NCBI GenBank assembly: GCA_035650655.1
Contig: DASRHG010000092.1
Location: 1 to 28,472, forward strand
Source: DASRHG01 sp035650655
GTDB taxonomy: Bacteria; Desulfobacterota; Binatia; DP-6
Direction: 5' to 3'
DNA length: 28,472 nt
In this document: positions 1 to 9,483 of the stretch, piece after piece
How positions within the stretch are numbered: the stretch's first letter is position 1
Layout: each line of letters opens with the position of its first letter
Program-made: the position numbers and the translations under genes
Notes under the pieces: model-generated
Databases searched by the model: none
What the model saw: the letters and a program-made list of their open reading frames with translations, nothing else
What the model was told of the DNA's origin: nothing

Positions 1-419
1 AACTTGTCCGCGCCGCAGACGTTCCAATGCCGCGCGCCGAGGTGCTCGGACGCCTTGTAGCCGTTCCAGATCGCGCCGTTGTAGCCGAAGTGGTTGAGCG
101 TATCGATGTGCGTCCCGCAGTGCGTGTACATCGAGATCGCGTCGCCGGAGTACGACAGGTACTTCTCCGGGGACTGCTCGACGCCGACCGGGTTGTCGAC
201 GAGCGAACCCTGCGGCGTGTGGGTCATCCAGATCTGGTACGGCGGGTCGCCGAGCATGTCCCACGACGGCATCCCGATGAAGTAGTCTACCGAGAGGTCG
301 ATGATCTTCGATCCGTCGACGCGCTCCATGACCGCGCGCCGCGACGCCGGCGTGATCTCGTTCAGGCGTCCGATCTCGTCCTTCGGACCGTACGGGCTCT
401 TCGAGTTCTCGTACTTCAT
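1..419 (-). CDS. Cyclase family protein (kynurenine formamidase-like metal hydrolase), partial at left edge
   Basis: The first 139 residues are present; the 3' end lies outside the window. The start is ATG at 419-417, preceded on the minus strand by a strong AAGGGGGGGTG ribosome-binding site. Residues 100-110 read HCGTHIDTLNH, the metal-binding HxGTHxDxxxH signature of the cyclase/KynB superfamily (PF04199). Members hydrolyse formamides, ring amides or other carbonyl-activated bonds with divalent metal. The upstream sequence YEN(S)KSPYGPKDEIGRLNEI is typical of the larger soil-type family members that begin with a 'GxxDxxGxLN' motif. The gene reads away from the sigma54 activator at 928 and carries upstream the same promoter-like 17-mer and inverted repeat as the plus operon, so it is probably co-regulated with it. 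The substrate cannot be read from the sequence. Confidence 0.88.
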   Translation of the reverse strand, partial: MKYENSKSPYGPKDEIGRLNEITPASRRAVMERVDGSKIIDLSVDYFIGMPSWDMLGDPPYQIWMTHTPQGSLVDNPVGVEQSPEKYLSYSGDAISMYTHCGTHIDTLNHFGYNGAIWNGYKASEHLGARHWNVCGADK

Positions 420-468
420 CGCTTCACCCCCCCTTGTCGTGCAGGACACCGCATGTTCACACCGAGGG

Positions 469-485
469 CAACACGAAGCGTGCCA
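469..485 (-). promoter_or_regulatory. Putative sigma54-type promoter of the cyclase gene
   Basis: Read on the minus strand the sequence is TGGCACGCTTCGTGTTG. TGGCACG is a perfect -24 element of the sigma54 consensus. The -12 box at the canonical spacing reads GTGTT instead of TTGCW, so it is weak there. The same 17 bases occur at 2709-2725 on the plus strand before the catabolic operon. If aligned as sigma54, transcription would begin near 459, leaving a leader of about 40 nt that includes the ribosome-binding site of the cyclase gene. Confidence 0.55.
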
Positions 486-549
486 GCGGCGCGGCGCGCG
501 AGCGCGGCCCGCGGCCGCGGGCGACGGACGAGAATTCGGGACTTGGGAC

Positions 550-581
550 TCCGAGGAGTCGTCGATCTCCGATATTTCGTA
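550..581. promoter_or_regulatory. Imperfect inverted-repeat operator (11-N10-11), copy 1
   Basis: Arms TCCGAGGAGTC (550-560) and GATATTTCGTA (571-581) are separated by 10 bases. They match copy 2 (2623-2654) at 8/11 and 9/11 positions with identical arm spacing. Copy 1 lies 64 bp upstream of the -24 element at 485. Copy 2 lies 54 bp upstream of its own, a difference of about one helical turn. It is proposed as an enhancer (UAS) for the activator encoded at 928. Confidence 0.5.
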
Positions 582-927
582 CGCAGTGCGCATGGAGTTC
601 GCGCTTGACAACCTTCGCGGTTTGGCGGTACCCGGCGAGGCACGGAACTCCGTAGATGAACCGACCGCCGGGTCGGGCTTCAGGGGTCTCGGGCGGTCGG
701 GCTGCGACGGGGTGTGATCGCCGCCTGCAGACGGGAGCGGGCACGATCGGTAAGCACAAAGGCGACGGAGGGCTCGCGCGGATGCGTCGGCCGACGCGGG
801 GTGCGTCCGCGCTTCCGCGGCGACGCACCGCGCCGAGGCCGGCCCCGCCGCGCGTTGGCGCCGGCGTCCCGGGGGGCGAGGGCGCGCCGCGGCGTCGGGG
901 GGCAGGCTCGCGAGGGAGGAGCCGCGC

Positions 928-2601
<1,674 letters not shown>

Positions 2602-2622
2602 GCCCGGCCCGCGTCGGAGCGT

Positions 2623-2654
2623 TCCGAGATATCAAAAAACGACGATATCTCGGA
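2623..2654. promoter_or_regulatory. Perfect 11-bp inverted repeat, putative activator binding site, copy 2
   Basis: TCCGAGATATC (2623-2633), a 10-base AT-rich spacer, then GATATCTCGGA (2644-2654). It lies just after the activator stop and ends 54 bp before the TGGCACG element. It could also fold as a hairpin, but no T-tract follows it and a degenerate copy with the same geometry sits upstream of the cyclase gene. A protein-binding site is therefore preferred over a terminator. Confidence 0.6.
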
Positions 2655-2708
2655 CCGGCGCCGCACGACATCTCGTCACGCCGATCCGCGAAAAAGCGGC
2701 CGGGCCGG

Positions 2709-2725
2709 TGGCACGCTTCGTGTTG
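2709..2725 (+). promoter_or_regulatory. Putative sigma54-type promoter of the catabolic operon
   Basis: TGGCACGCTTCGTGTTG is identical over 17 bases to the minus-strand element at 485-469. The -24 box is perfect and the -12 box is degenerate (GTGTT). Canonical sigma54 spacing would put +1 at about 2735, which is the A of the preferred start codon of the next gene. Confidence 0.5.
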
Positions 2726-2734
2726 GGGCGGTGT

Positions 2735-4687
2735 ATGACCGGGTCGGGGTTCGCCTGGCGCTCGCACGGCGCGTACCGCACGGCGAGCAACGTCCGGCGC
2801 TTCATGGACCGCCACGGCCTCCCCGACTATGCCTCCCTCCTCGCACGCGCGAACGGCGACGTCGCGTGGTTCTGGCAGGCGGCGCTGGAGGACCTCGGCG
2901 TCGCCTGGTACCGGCCCTTCGACCGGGTGATGGACGACTCGCGGGGGATCGCGTGGACGCGCTGGTTCCTCGGCGGGCGGACGAACATCGTCCTCAACTG
3001 CCTCGACCGCCACGCGACGGGCCCGCGCGCGGAGCGGCCGGCGGTCGTGTGCGAGAGCGAGGACGGCGCCGTGCGGAGCCTCGGGTACGCGGAGCTCCAC
3101 GCCGCGGTGTCGCGCTTCGCGGCCGGGCTCCGCGCGCTCGGCGTCGGCCCGGGTGATCGCGTCGGTCTCTACCTGCCGATCGGCGTCGAGGCGGTCGTGG
3201 CACTCTTCGCGTGTCTCAAGCTGGGCGCGGTCGCCGTGCCAACCTTCTCGGGGTTCGGCGCCGAGGCGCTCGCGGCGCGCCTCGCCGACGCCGAGGCGAA
3301 GGTCCTCTGCACGGCCGACGGCGGGCGCCGGCGCGGGCGCCCGGTGCCGACCAAGGCCGAGGCCGACCGCGCGGTGGCGATGGCGCCGTCCGTCCGGACG
3401 GTCGTCGTCGCGCGCCGGACGGGCGACCACGTCCCCTGGACGCCCGGGCGGGACGTGTGGTTCGAGGACGTCGGGCGCGACGCGGCGGACCGCCTCACGA
3501 CCGAGCCGCTCGACGCCGAGGCCTGGGCGATGATCCTCTACACGTCGGGCACCACCGGGCGACCGAAGGGGACGATCGCGACGCACGCGGGCTGCCTCGC
3601 GCAGGTCGCGAAGGAGATCGCGTACTACTTCGACCTCCGTCCGGACGACCGGCTCTTCTGGCTCACGGACATCGGCTGGATGATGGGCCCGTGGGAGCTC
3701 ATCGGGACCGCCTTCTTCGGCGCGACCGTCGTGCTCTACGACGGTGCGCCGGACTTTCCCGACCCCGACCGCCTCCTCGCGCTCGTCGAGCGCCACCGGC
3801 CGACCCACTTCGGCATCTCGCCGACGGCCGTCCGGATGCTCATGCGCGCCGGCGACGACGGCCCCGCGCGCCGCGACCTCTCCTCGCTCCGCGTCCTCGC
3901 GTCCAGCGGCGAGCCGTGGGACCCCGCGTCGTGGGAGTGGTTCTTCGATCGCGTCGGCAGGCGCCGCCTCCCCATCATCAACTTCTCCGGCGGGACCGAG
4001 CTGATGGGCGGGCTCGTCGCGCCCCTCCCGATCATGGACCTGAAGCCGTGCTCCGTCGGCGGCCCCGGTCTCGGCATGGACGTCGACATCGTGGACGACG
4101 CCGGGCGGCCGGTGCGCGAGGGCATCGGCCATCTCGTGTGCCGCAAGCCGGCCCCGTCGATGACGAAGGGCTTCCTCGGCGACCCGGCGCGCTACCTCGA
4201 GACGTACTTCGGCCGCTGGCCCGACGTCTGGTACCACGGCGACTGGGCGAGCCGGGACGCGGACGGCCAGTGGTTCCTCCACGGCCGCTCCGACGACACG
4301 ATCAAGGTGGCGGGCAAACGGACGGGCCCCGCGGAGGTGGAATCCGCGCTCGTCGCGCACGAGGCGGTCAGCGAGGCCGCTGCGGTCGGCGTGCCGGACC
4401 CCGTGAAGGGCGAGGCGATCGTCTGCTTCGTCGTGCTCCGCGCCGGGACGTCGCTCGACGACGCGCTCCGCACGGCGCTCGCCGACCGGGTGGCCGCGGC
4501 GCTCGGGAAGACGCATCGCCCCGCCGACGTGCGGGCGGTCCCGACGCTCCCGAAGACCCGTTCGGGGAAGATACTGCGCGGCGCGATCCGCCGCCGCTAC
4601 CTCGGCGAGGACCCGGGCGACCTCTCCTCGATCGAGGACCCGGCGGCGCTCGCCGCGATCCCGTCACGCGAGGTGAGGACCACATGA
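2735..4687 (+). CDS. Acyl-CoA synthetase (AMP-forming, acetyl/propionyl-CoA synthetase-like)
   Basis: An ANL-superfamily ligase of 650 aa that activates a carboxylate to its CoA thioester through an acyl-AMP. Visible motifs are the P-loop YTSGTTGRPKG (269-279), NFSGGTE, the A7/A8 region with YHGDWA and GRSDDTIKVAGKR, and the C-terminal PKTRSGK with catalytic K612. The N-terminus (W..HGAYRTASNVRRFM) matches the extended start of acetyl-CoA-synthetase-like enzymes, which supports ATG 2735. GTG 2708 would lie inside the promoter-like element, and ATG 2804 would remove conserved residues. The gene ends in an ATGA overlap with the MaoC gene and is the first gene of the nine-gene operon. The acyl substrate cannot be predicted. 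Confidence 0.92.
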   Translation: MTGSGFAWRSHGAYRTASNVRRFMDRHGLPDYASLLARANGDVAWFWQAALEDLGVAWYRPFDRVMDDSRGIAWTRWFLGGRTNIVLNCLDRHATGPRAERPAVVCESEDGAVRSLGYAELHAAVSRFAAGLRALGVGPGDRVGLYLPIGVEAVVALFACLKLGAVAVPTFSGFGAEALAARLADAEAKVLCTADGGRRRGRPVPTKAEADRAVAMAPSVRTVVVARRTGDHVPWTPGRDVWFEDVGRDAADRLTTEPLDAEAWAMILYTSGTTGRPKGTIATHAGCLAQVAKEIAYYFDLRPDDRLFWLTDIGWMMGPWELIGTAFFGATVVLYDGAPDFPDPDRLLALVERHRPTHFGISPTAVRMLMRAGDDGPARRDLSSLRVLASSGEPWDPASWEWFFDRVGRRRLPIINFSGGTELMGGLVAPLPIMDLKPCSVGGPGLGMDVDIVDDAGRPVREGIGHLVCRKPAPSMTKGFLGDPARYLETYFGRWPDVWYHGDWASRDADGQWFLHGRSDDTIKVAGKRTGPAEVESALVAHEAVSEAAAVGVPDPVKGEAIVCFVVLRAGTSLDDALRTALADRVAAALGKTHRPADVRAVPTLPKTRSGKILRGAIRRRYLGEDPGDLSSIEDPAALAAIPSREVRTT

Positions 4688-5139
4688 GCGGCAAGTACTA
4701 CGAGGAACTCGAGGTCGGCATGCGGTTCCAGCACGAGCCGGGACGTACGCTCGCCGAGTACGACAACATCCTCTTCTGCGCCCTGACCCACAACCCGGCG
4801 CCCCTCCATCTCGACGCCGAGTTCGCGCGGACGTCCGAATTCGGCCGCCCGCTCGTCAACAGCCTCTTCACCCTCGGGCTCCTGGTCGGCCTCTCCGTCC
4901 ACGACACGACGCTCGGGACCACGATCGCGAACCTCGGCTTCGAGCAGGTCGAGTTTCCCGCACCGCTCTTCCCCGGCGACACGTTCTACGCCGAGACCGA
5001 GGTCGTCGCGCGGCGCGAGTCGAAGTCGCGGCCCGACGCCGGGATCGTCACCTTCGAGCACCGCGGCCGCAACCAGCGCGGCGAGCTCGTCGTCCGCTGC
5101 CGCCGCGCGGCCTTCATGAAGAAGCGGCCGGCGCCGTGA
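4684..5139 (+). CDS. MaoC-family enoyl-CoA hydratase (mesaconyl/itaconyl-CoA hydratase-like)
   Basis: A single hotdog-fold protein of 151 aa. Residues 35-44, THNPAPLHLD, followed by AEFARTSEFGRPLVNSLFTLGL, match the MaoC branch that hydrates dicarboxylic enoyl-CoAs (mesaconyl-CoA or beta-methylmalyl-CoA dehydratase type). The canonical MaoC motif is DxNPxH; here the first position is His36, with Asn37, His42 and Asp44 retained, as in mesaconyl-type relatives. The start overlaps the synthetase stop (ATGA), and the stop overlaps the GTG start of the CoA lyase, implying translational coupling. With the adjacent CitE-like lyase, the likely sequence is hydration followed by C-C cleavage. Confidence 0.87.
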   Translation: MSGKYYEELEVGMRFQHEPGRTLAEYDNILFCALTHNPAPLHLDAEFARTSEFGRPLVNSLFTLGLLVGLSVHDTTLGTTIANLGFEQVEFPAPLFPGDTFYAETEVVARRESKSRPDAGIVTFEHRGRNQRGELVVRCRRAAFMKKRPAP

Positions 5140-6032
5140 AGCCGATGGCGTTCCGGCGGCGCTGCCTCCTCTTCGTGCCCGGCGACAGCGAGCGCAAGAT
5201 CGCGCACGCGCTCCGGCTTCCCGTCGACGGCCTCGTCTTCGACCTCGAGGACGCGGTTGCGCCGGGCGCCAAGGCCGCGGCGCGGCGCACGGTCTCGGCG
5301 GCGCTCCCCGCCGTCCCGCCCGGATGCGAGCGCGTCGTCCGCGTGAACGCCGTCGCGACCGGCCTCGCGACCGAGGACGTGCGAGGAACGATGGCGGGCC
5401 GCCCGGACGCGTACATGCTGCCGAAGGTGAGGGACCCGACGGAGATCGTCGCCGTCGCCCGGGCGATCGCGGAGGCGGAGGCGGCCCACGGCCTCCCGGC
5501 GGGCCAGGTGCGCCTCGTCGTGATCGGCACGGAGACCGCCGCGGGCGTGCTCGCGATCCGCGAGCTCGCGCGCGCCCACCCCCGGGTGAACGGCCTCCTC
5601 TGGGGCTCCGAGGACCTCTCGGCCGACATCGGCGCGCGCCGCACGCACGGACCCGACGGGCGCCTGCTCGACGTGTTCGCCCACGCGCGCTCCGTCGCGC
5701 TGCTCGCCGCCGCCGCGGCGCGGATCGACGCTTTCGACATGCCGTACCTCCGCATCGGCGACACGGCCGGGCTCCGCCGCGAGGCCGAGGAGAGCGCCGC
5801 CATGGGGTTCGTCGGGAAGCTCGCGATCCACCCGGAGCAGATCGCGCCGATCGTCGAGGCGTTCACGCCGGCGGGCGAGGAGGTGGACGCCGCGCACGCC
5901 ATGCTCGCGGCGTGGGAGGCCGCCGGGCGGCCCGGCACGTTCGCACACGCCGGCGAAATGGTCGACGCGCCGATGCTCGCCCGCGCCCGGCGCATCGTGG
6001 GGGGCATGCACGCCACGGGGAGGGGGACATGA
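5136..6032 (+). CDS. HpcH/HpaI-CitE family CoA-ester lyase (malyl/citramalyl-CoA lyase-like)
   Basis: A TIM-barrel lyase of 298 aa. Visible family motifs are LLFVPGDSERKI, LVFDLEDAVAPG, the RVNA strand, MLPKVRDP, VIGTETAAGVL (metal-ligand Glu) and WGSEDLSADIG (metal-ligand Asp), then the C-terminal GKLAIHPEQI lid. Such enzymes cleave malyl-, beta-methylmalyl- or citramalyl-CoA into an acyl-CoA plus glyoxylate or pyruvate. GTG 5136 overlaps the MaoC stop; ATG 5145 is a possible alternative that still keeps the first strand. The gene ends in ATGA overlap with the Mo subunit. Citramalyl-CoA against methylmalyl-CoA specificity is not decidable by eye. Confidence 0.9.
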   Translation: MKPMAFRRRCLLFVPGDSERKIAHALRLPVDGLVFDLEDAVAPGAKAAARRTVSAALPAVPPGCERVVRVNAVATGLATEDVRGTMAGRPDAYMLPKVRDPTEIVAVARAIAEAEAAHGLPAGQVRLVVIGTETAAGVLAIRELARAHPRVNGLLWGSEDLSADIGARRTHGPDGRLLDVFAHARSVALLAAAAARIDAFDMPYLRIGDTAGLRREAEESAAMGFVGKLAIHPEQIAPIVEAFTPAGEEVDAAHAMLAAWEAAGRPGTFAHAGEMVDAPMLARARRIVGGMHATGRGT

Positions 6033-8422
6033 AGTACGTCGGTCGATCGGTCCCGTCGCTCACCAACCGCGTCCTCGCCGCCGGCAAGGGCACGTTCGTC
6101 GCCGACCTCGAGCTTCCGAACGTCGCGCACCTGGCGATCCTCCGGAGCGACCACGGGCACGCGCGTATCCGCTCGATCGACACGCGCGCCGCCGCAGCCG
6201 AGCCGGGCGTCCTGTGCGTCCTCACCGGCGCCGACGTGCGGAAGGCCATGAAGCCGGTGCCCTGGGCGTCCGATCCCGCCTCCATCGGCGGGCACACCGT
6301 CGACGTCTACCCGCTCGCCGCCGACCGCGTCCGCTACGCCGGCGAGCCCGTCGTCGCCGTGGTGGCGGAGGATCGCTACGTCGCCTCCGAGGCGCTCCGC
6401 CGGGTCGAGGTCGACTACGAGCCGCTCCCCGCGGTGACCGACGCCGTCGCGGGGCTCGACGACCGCGGGCCGCTCGTCGAGCCCGCGTGGGGCACGAACG
6501 TGCTCCTGCGCAAGACCTTCACGCGCGGCGACGTCGCGACGGCGCTCGCCGCGGCCGACGGCGTCGTCGAGGGCACCGTGAAGACGCACCGCTACGCCGC
6601 GGTCCCGCTCGAGCCCCGCGCGTACGCCGCGTCCTACGAGCCGTTCACGCGGAAGCTCACGGTGTGGTCCTCGACCCAGAACCCGCATCCGCTCCGCGGC
6701 TTCATCGCCGAGGCGCTCGGCATGCCCGACACCGACGTCCGCGTCATCCAGCCGAACGTCGGCGGCGGGTTCGGCGAGAAGGTGCCGCCCTTCCCCGAGG
6801 AGATCCTCGTCGCCCATCTCAGCCGGCGGCTCGAGCGGCCCATCCGCTGGGTCGAGGAGCGGACGGAGCATCTCGCCGCGGGCGGGCACGCGCGCGAGGA
6901 GACGCTCGCCTTCACCGCCGGCTACCGGAAGGACGGCACCGTCGTGGCGCTCCGGGCGCGCGTCGTCGCCGACGTCGGCGCGCCGACCGGCCTCTGCGGG
7001 TGGGCGATGTCGTTCGTGAGCGCGTTCTGCATCCCGGGCCCGTACCGGATCGACGACTGCGAGGTCGAGCTCTACTCGGTCGTCACGAACAAGTGTCCGT
7101 GGAACGGCTACCGCGCGTTCGGCAAGGAGGCGGCCGCGTACCTGATGGACCGGGTCATGGACAAGGTGGCCGCCGCCACCGGCCGCGACCGCGCCGAGGT
7201 CCGCCTCCGGAACTTCCTCCCGCCGTCCGCCTTCCCGTTCGAGCAGGTCTCCGGCGCGGTGCTCGACAGCGGCGACTACGCGCGCGTGCTGCGCGACGTG
7301 CTCGAGCGCATCGACTACGCCGGCTTCCCCGAGCGCCAGGCCGAGGCGCGGCGCGCCGGGAAGCTCCTCGGCCTCGGCATCGGCTTCGAGCTCACGCCCG
7401 AGGGCGGCGCCGTGCCGCGCTCGCGCGTCATCCAGGGCTACGACGGGACGAGCGTCCGGATGAGCCCCGAGGGCCGCGTCACGGTGCTGACCGGCGTCAC
7501 GTCGCCGGGCTCGGGGAACGAGACCGCGATCGCGCAGATCGTCGCCGACGAGCTGGGCGTCGAGCTCGACGCCGTGCAGGTGGTCCAGGGCGACACCGAC
7601 GTGTGCCCCTACGGGCTCGGGAACTACAGCTCCCGGAGCATCATGATGGGCGGCTCCGCCGCCGCCCTCGCCGCGGCCGACCTCCGGAAGAAGCTCCTCG
7701 CCGTCGCCGCGAAGATGCTCGAGGTGTCGGCCGAGGACCTCGAGGCCGAGGGCGGGCGCATCCGGCTCCGCGGCGCGCCGCAGCGGTTCGTGCCGATCCG
7801 CGACGTGGCGGGCGAGATCTACCGCCACACGTACGGCCCCGCCGCCGAGGACGTCGAGCCCGGTCTCGAGTCGACGCGCTACAGCCGGATCGGGAACCTC
7901 CACCACCAGCCCGAGCGCCAGAACGGGCATTTCAGCATGTACCCGACGTGGCCGTACGCCGCGTGCGGGCTCGAGGTGGAGGTCGACCCCGACACGGGCT
8001 ACGTGAAGCTCCGCCGCTGCGTCTTCGTCCACGACTGCGGGACGGTCGTGAACCCCGGGCTCGTCGACGCGAACGTCCACGGCGGGCTCGCGCAGGGGCT
8101 CGGCGGCGTGATGTTCGAGCGGCTCGTGTACGACGACGCGGGTCAGTTCCTCACCGCGACGCTCATGGACTACACGCTGCCGACCGCGGACGACCTCGTG
8201 AAGTTCGAGGTCGCCCACCGCTGCACGCCCTCGCCCTTCACCGCGCTCGGGACGAAGGGCGCGGGCGAGTCCGGCGTCGGCGCGCCGCTCGGCGCGATGG
8301 TGCAGGCGGTCGAGAACGCGCTCGCCGACCGGGGCGTCGTGATCGACGAGACGCCCGTCACCCCGGATCGCGTGTGGAAGGCGATCCACCGGAAGGACGG
8401 AACGGCAAAGGAGGGGCAGTGA
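6029..8422 (+). CDS. Xanthine dehydrogenase/CoxL-family molybdopterin-binding subunit
   Basis: A full-length large subunit of 797 aa. It has the N-terminal hammerhead domain (GKGTFVADLELPNVAHLAIL, HARIRSIDT), then Mo-cofactor segments QPNVGGGFGEK, CPWNGYRAFGKEAA and GNYSSRSIMMGGSAA, and the catalytic Glu in GAGESGVG (E747). These enzymes hydroxylate carbon centres with water at a Mo=S site. The loop equivalent to XDH FRGFGGPQ reads GYRAFGKEA. It is neither the CO-dehydrogenase AYxCSFR loop nor the form-II AYRGAGR loop. No 2Fe-2S or FAD partner gene is adjacent: the neighbours are a CoA lyase and an LLM oxidoreductase, in direct overlap. A close paralogue lies at the right edge. Maturation could use the XdhC pair at 14443-15467. 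Confidence 0.9.
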   Translation: MKYVGRSVPSLTNRVLAAGKGTFVADLELPNVAHLAILRSDHGHARIRSIDTRAAAAEPGVLCVLTGADVRKAMKPVPWASDPASIGGHTVDVYPLAADRVRYAGEPVVAVVAEDRYVASEALRRVEVDYEPLPAVTDAVAGLDDRGPLVEPAWGTNVLLRKTFTRGDVATALAAADGVVEGTVKTHRYAAVPLEPRAYAASYEPFTRKLTVWSSTQNPHPLRGFIAEALGMPDTDVRVIQPNVGGGFGEKVPPFPEEILVAHLSRRLERPIRWVEERTEHLAAGGHAREETLAFTAGYRKDGTVVALRARVVADVGAPTGLCGWAMSFVSAFCIPGPYRIDDCEVELYSVVTNKCPWNGYRAFGKEAAAYLMDRVMDKVAAATGRDRAEVRLRNFLPPSAFPFEQVSGAVLDSGDYARVLRDVLERIDYAGFPERQAEARRAGKLLGLGIGFELTPEGGAVPRSRVIQGYDGTSVRMSPEGRVTVLTGVTSPGSGNETAIAQIVADELGVELDAVQVVQGDTDVCPYGLGNYSSRSIMMGGSAAALAAADLRKKLLAVAAKMLEVSAEDLEAEGGRIRLRGAPQRFVPIRDVAGEIYRHTYGPAAEDVEPGLESTRYSRIGNLHHQPERQNGHFSMYPTWPYAACGLEVEVDPDTGYVKLRRCVFVHDCGTVVNPGLVDANVHGGLAQGLGGVMFERLVYDDAGQFLTATLMDYTLPTADDLVKFEVAHRCTPSPFTALGTKGAGESGVGAPLGAMVQAVENALADRGVVIDETPVTPDRVWKAIHRKDGTAKEGQ

Positions 8423-9468
8423 TGGACTTCGGCATCCTCGTGGAGTGCAACCCCGATGCCCCCGCGATCGCGAAGCTCGCGGAGGCGAACGGCTTCAAGA
8501 GCTTCTTCATCATCGACTCGCACGTCGGCTGGCGCGAGGTGTACCCGTACCTGACGCTCTGCGCGCGCGAGACCTCCCGCATCCGGATCGGGACGCTCGT
8601 GACGAACCCCGTGACGCGCCACCCGACCGTGACCGCGAGCGCGTTCGCGACGCTCAACGAGATCTCGAACGGCCGCATGGTGCTCGGCATCGCAAAGGGC
8701 GACTCGGCGACGCGCGTGATCGGCGAGCGCCAGGCGACGATGGCCGAGTTCCGGAACGGCGTGCGGCTGATCCAGCGGCTCATGAACGGCGAGACCGTCG
8801 AGTACACGCCGAAGACGCCGGACAAGGCGAAATGGCTCGCGCAGGCCGGCGGCAAGCCGATCGAGACGCGCTTCCACTGGTACGAGCCGCCGGGGAGGAT
8901 CCCGACCTACATCGGCGGCTACGGCCCGAAGACGCTCCACTTCGCGGGCGAGGGCGCCGACGCGGTCGTCATCCAGGCGCCGCATCCGAGCGCGGTCCAG
9001 TGGTCGCTCGGCCACGCGTTCGAGGGGGCGAAGGGCGCCGGGCGCGACCCGAAGACGCTCCGCATCGTCGTCTCCGGACCGATCGGCGTGAACGACGACA
9101 TGAAGAAGGCGACCGATGACCTGCGCTGGTTCGTGCAGGCCGTCTGGAACCACTCGGCCCACCTGCTGGAGCACTACCAGAAGTCCGAGCTGCCCGAGGC
9201 GCTCGTCACGGGGCTTCCTGCCGACTTCCATAGCGACTACAGCGAGCACATCGTCCGCGACGCCGAGGAGCTGAAGCAGGTGCCGGATCGCGCGGTCGAC
9301 CTGCTCACGGTGATCGGCCCGGCGGACCGGTGCGTCGAGCGGCTCGAGCAGCTCGCCGCGATGGGCGCCAGCGAGTTCATCCACTACGCGCTCGGCGCGC
9401 TGTCCAAGGCGGAGATCGACGAATCGATCCGGACGATCGGCAAGCACATCATCCCCCGGATGCAGTGA
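8422..9468 (+). CDS. LLM-class flavin/F420-dependent oxidoreductase
   Basis: A luciferase-like TIM barrel of 348 aa. It begins MDFGILVECN and contains RIRIGTLVTNPVTRHPTV, LNEISNGRMVLGIAKGDSA and IPTYIGGYGPKTLHFAGEGAD, a pattern close to Mer-type (methylene-H4MPT reductase-like) F420-dependent members. F420 or FMN use cannot be settled by eye. No flavin reductase gene is adjacent, which would fit F420 or a trans-acting reductase. ATG overlaps the preceding TGA (TGATG) and has AAAGGAGGGG upstream. Within the operon it is a candidate for oxygenation or reduction of a CoA ester or ring intermediate. Confidence 0.9.
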   Translation: MDFGILVECNPDAPAIAKLAEANGFKSFFIIDSHVGWREVYPYLTLCARETSRIRIGTLVTNPVTRHPTVTASAFATLNEISNGRMVLGIAKGDSATRVIGERQATMAEFRNGVRLIQRLMNGETVEYTPKTPDKAKWLAQAGGKPIETRFHWYEPPGRIPTYIGGYGPKTLHFAGEGADAVVIQAPHPSAVQWSLGHAFEGAKGAGRDPKTLRIVVSGPIGVNDDMKKATDDLRWFVQAVWNHSAHLLEHYQKSELPEALVTGLPADFHSDYSEHIVRDAEELKQVPDRAVDLLTVIGPADRCVERLEQLAAMGASEFIHYALGALSKAEIDESIRTIGKHIIPRMQ

Positions 9469-9483
9469 CGCCGGAGGCCGCGC

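Larger units (their letters stand above)
420..927. other. Non-coding divergent region between cyclase and sigma54 activator
   Basis: About 500 bp separate the two divergent starts. The left half holds the 17-bp promoter-like element (469-485, minus) and the imperfect inverted repeat (550-581). The right half (about 650-927) is GC-rich, without a convincing reading frame: the frames open here give low-complexity Arg/Ala/Gly translations. A TTGACA at 605-610 has no acceptable -10 at 16-18 bp. The activator's own promoter is therefore not identified. Confidence 0.6.

Noticed and set aside
605..633. TTGACA as -35 of a sigma70 promoter for the activator
   Set aside because: The -10 position reads GGTACC or GTACCC, a poor match, and the site is about 300 bp from the start codon.
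2623..2654. Intrinsic terminator of the activator gene
   Set aside because: Perfect stem but no following T-run, and a degenerate copy with identical geometry occurs upstream of the cyclase gene. An operator explains both.
2708..2734. GTG 2708 as start of the acyl-CoA synthetase
   Set aside because: The GTG lies within the 17-bp element shared with the cyclase promoter, and the added residues do not resemble the family N-terminus.
5114..8389. 1091-codon antisense frame over the lyase and Mo subunit
   Set aside because: No recognisable domain and biased composition, while the plus-strand frames here have full catalytic motifs and coupled starts.
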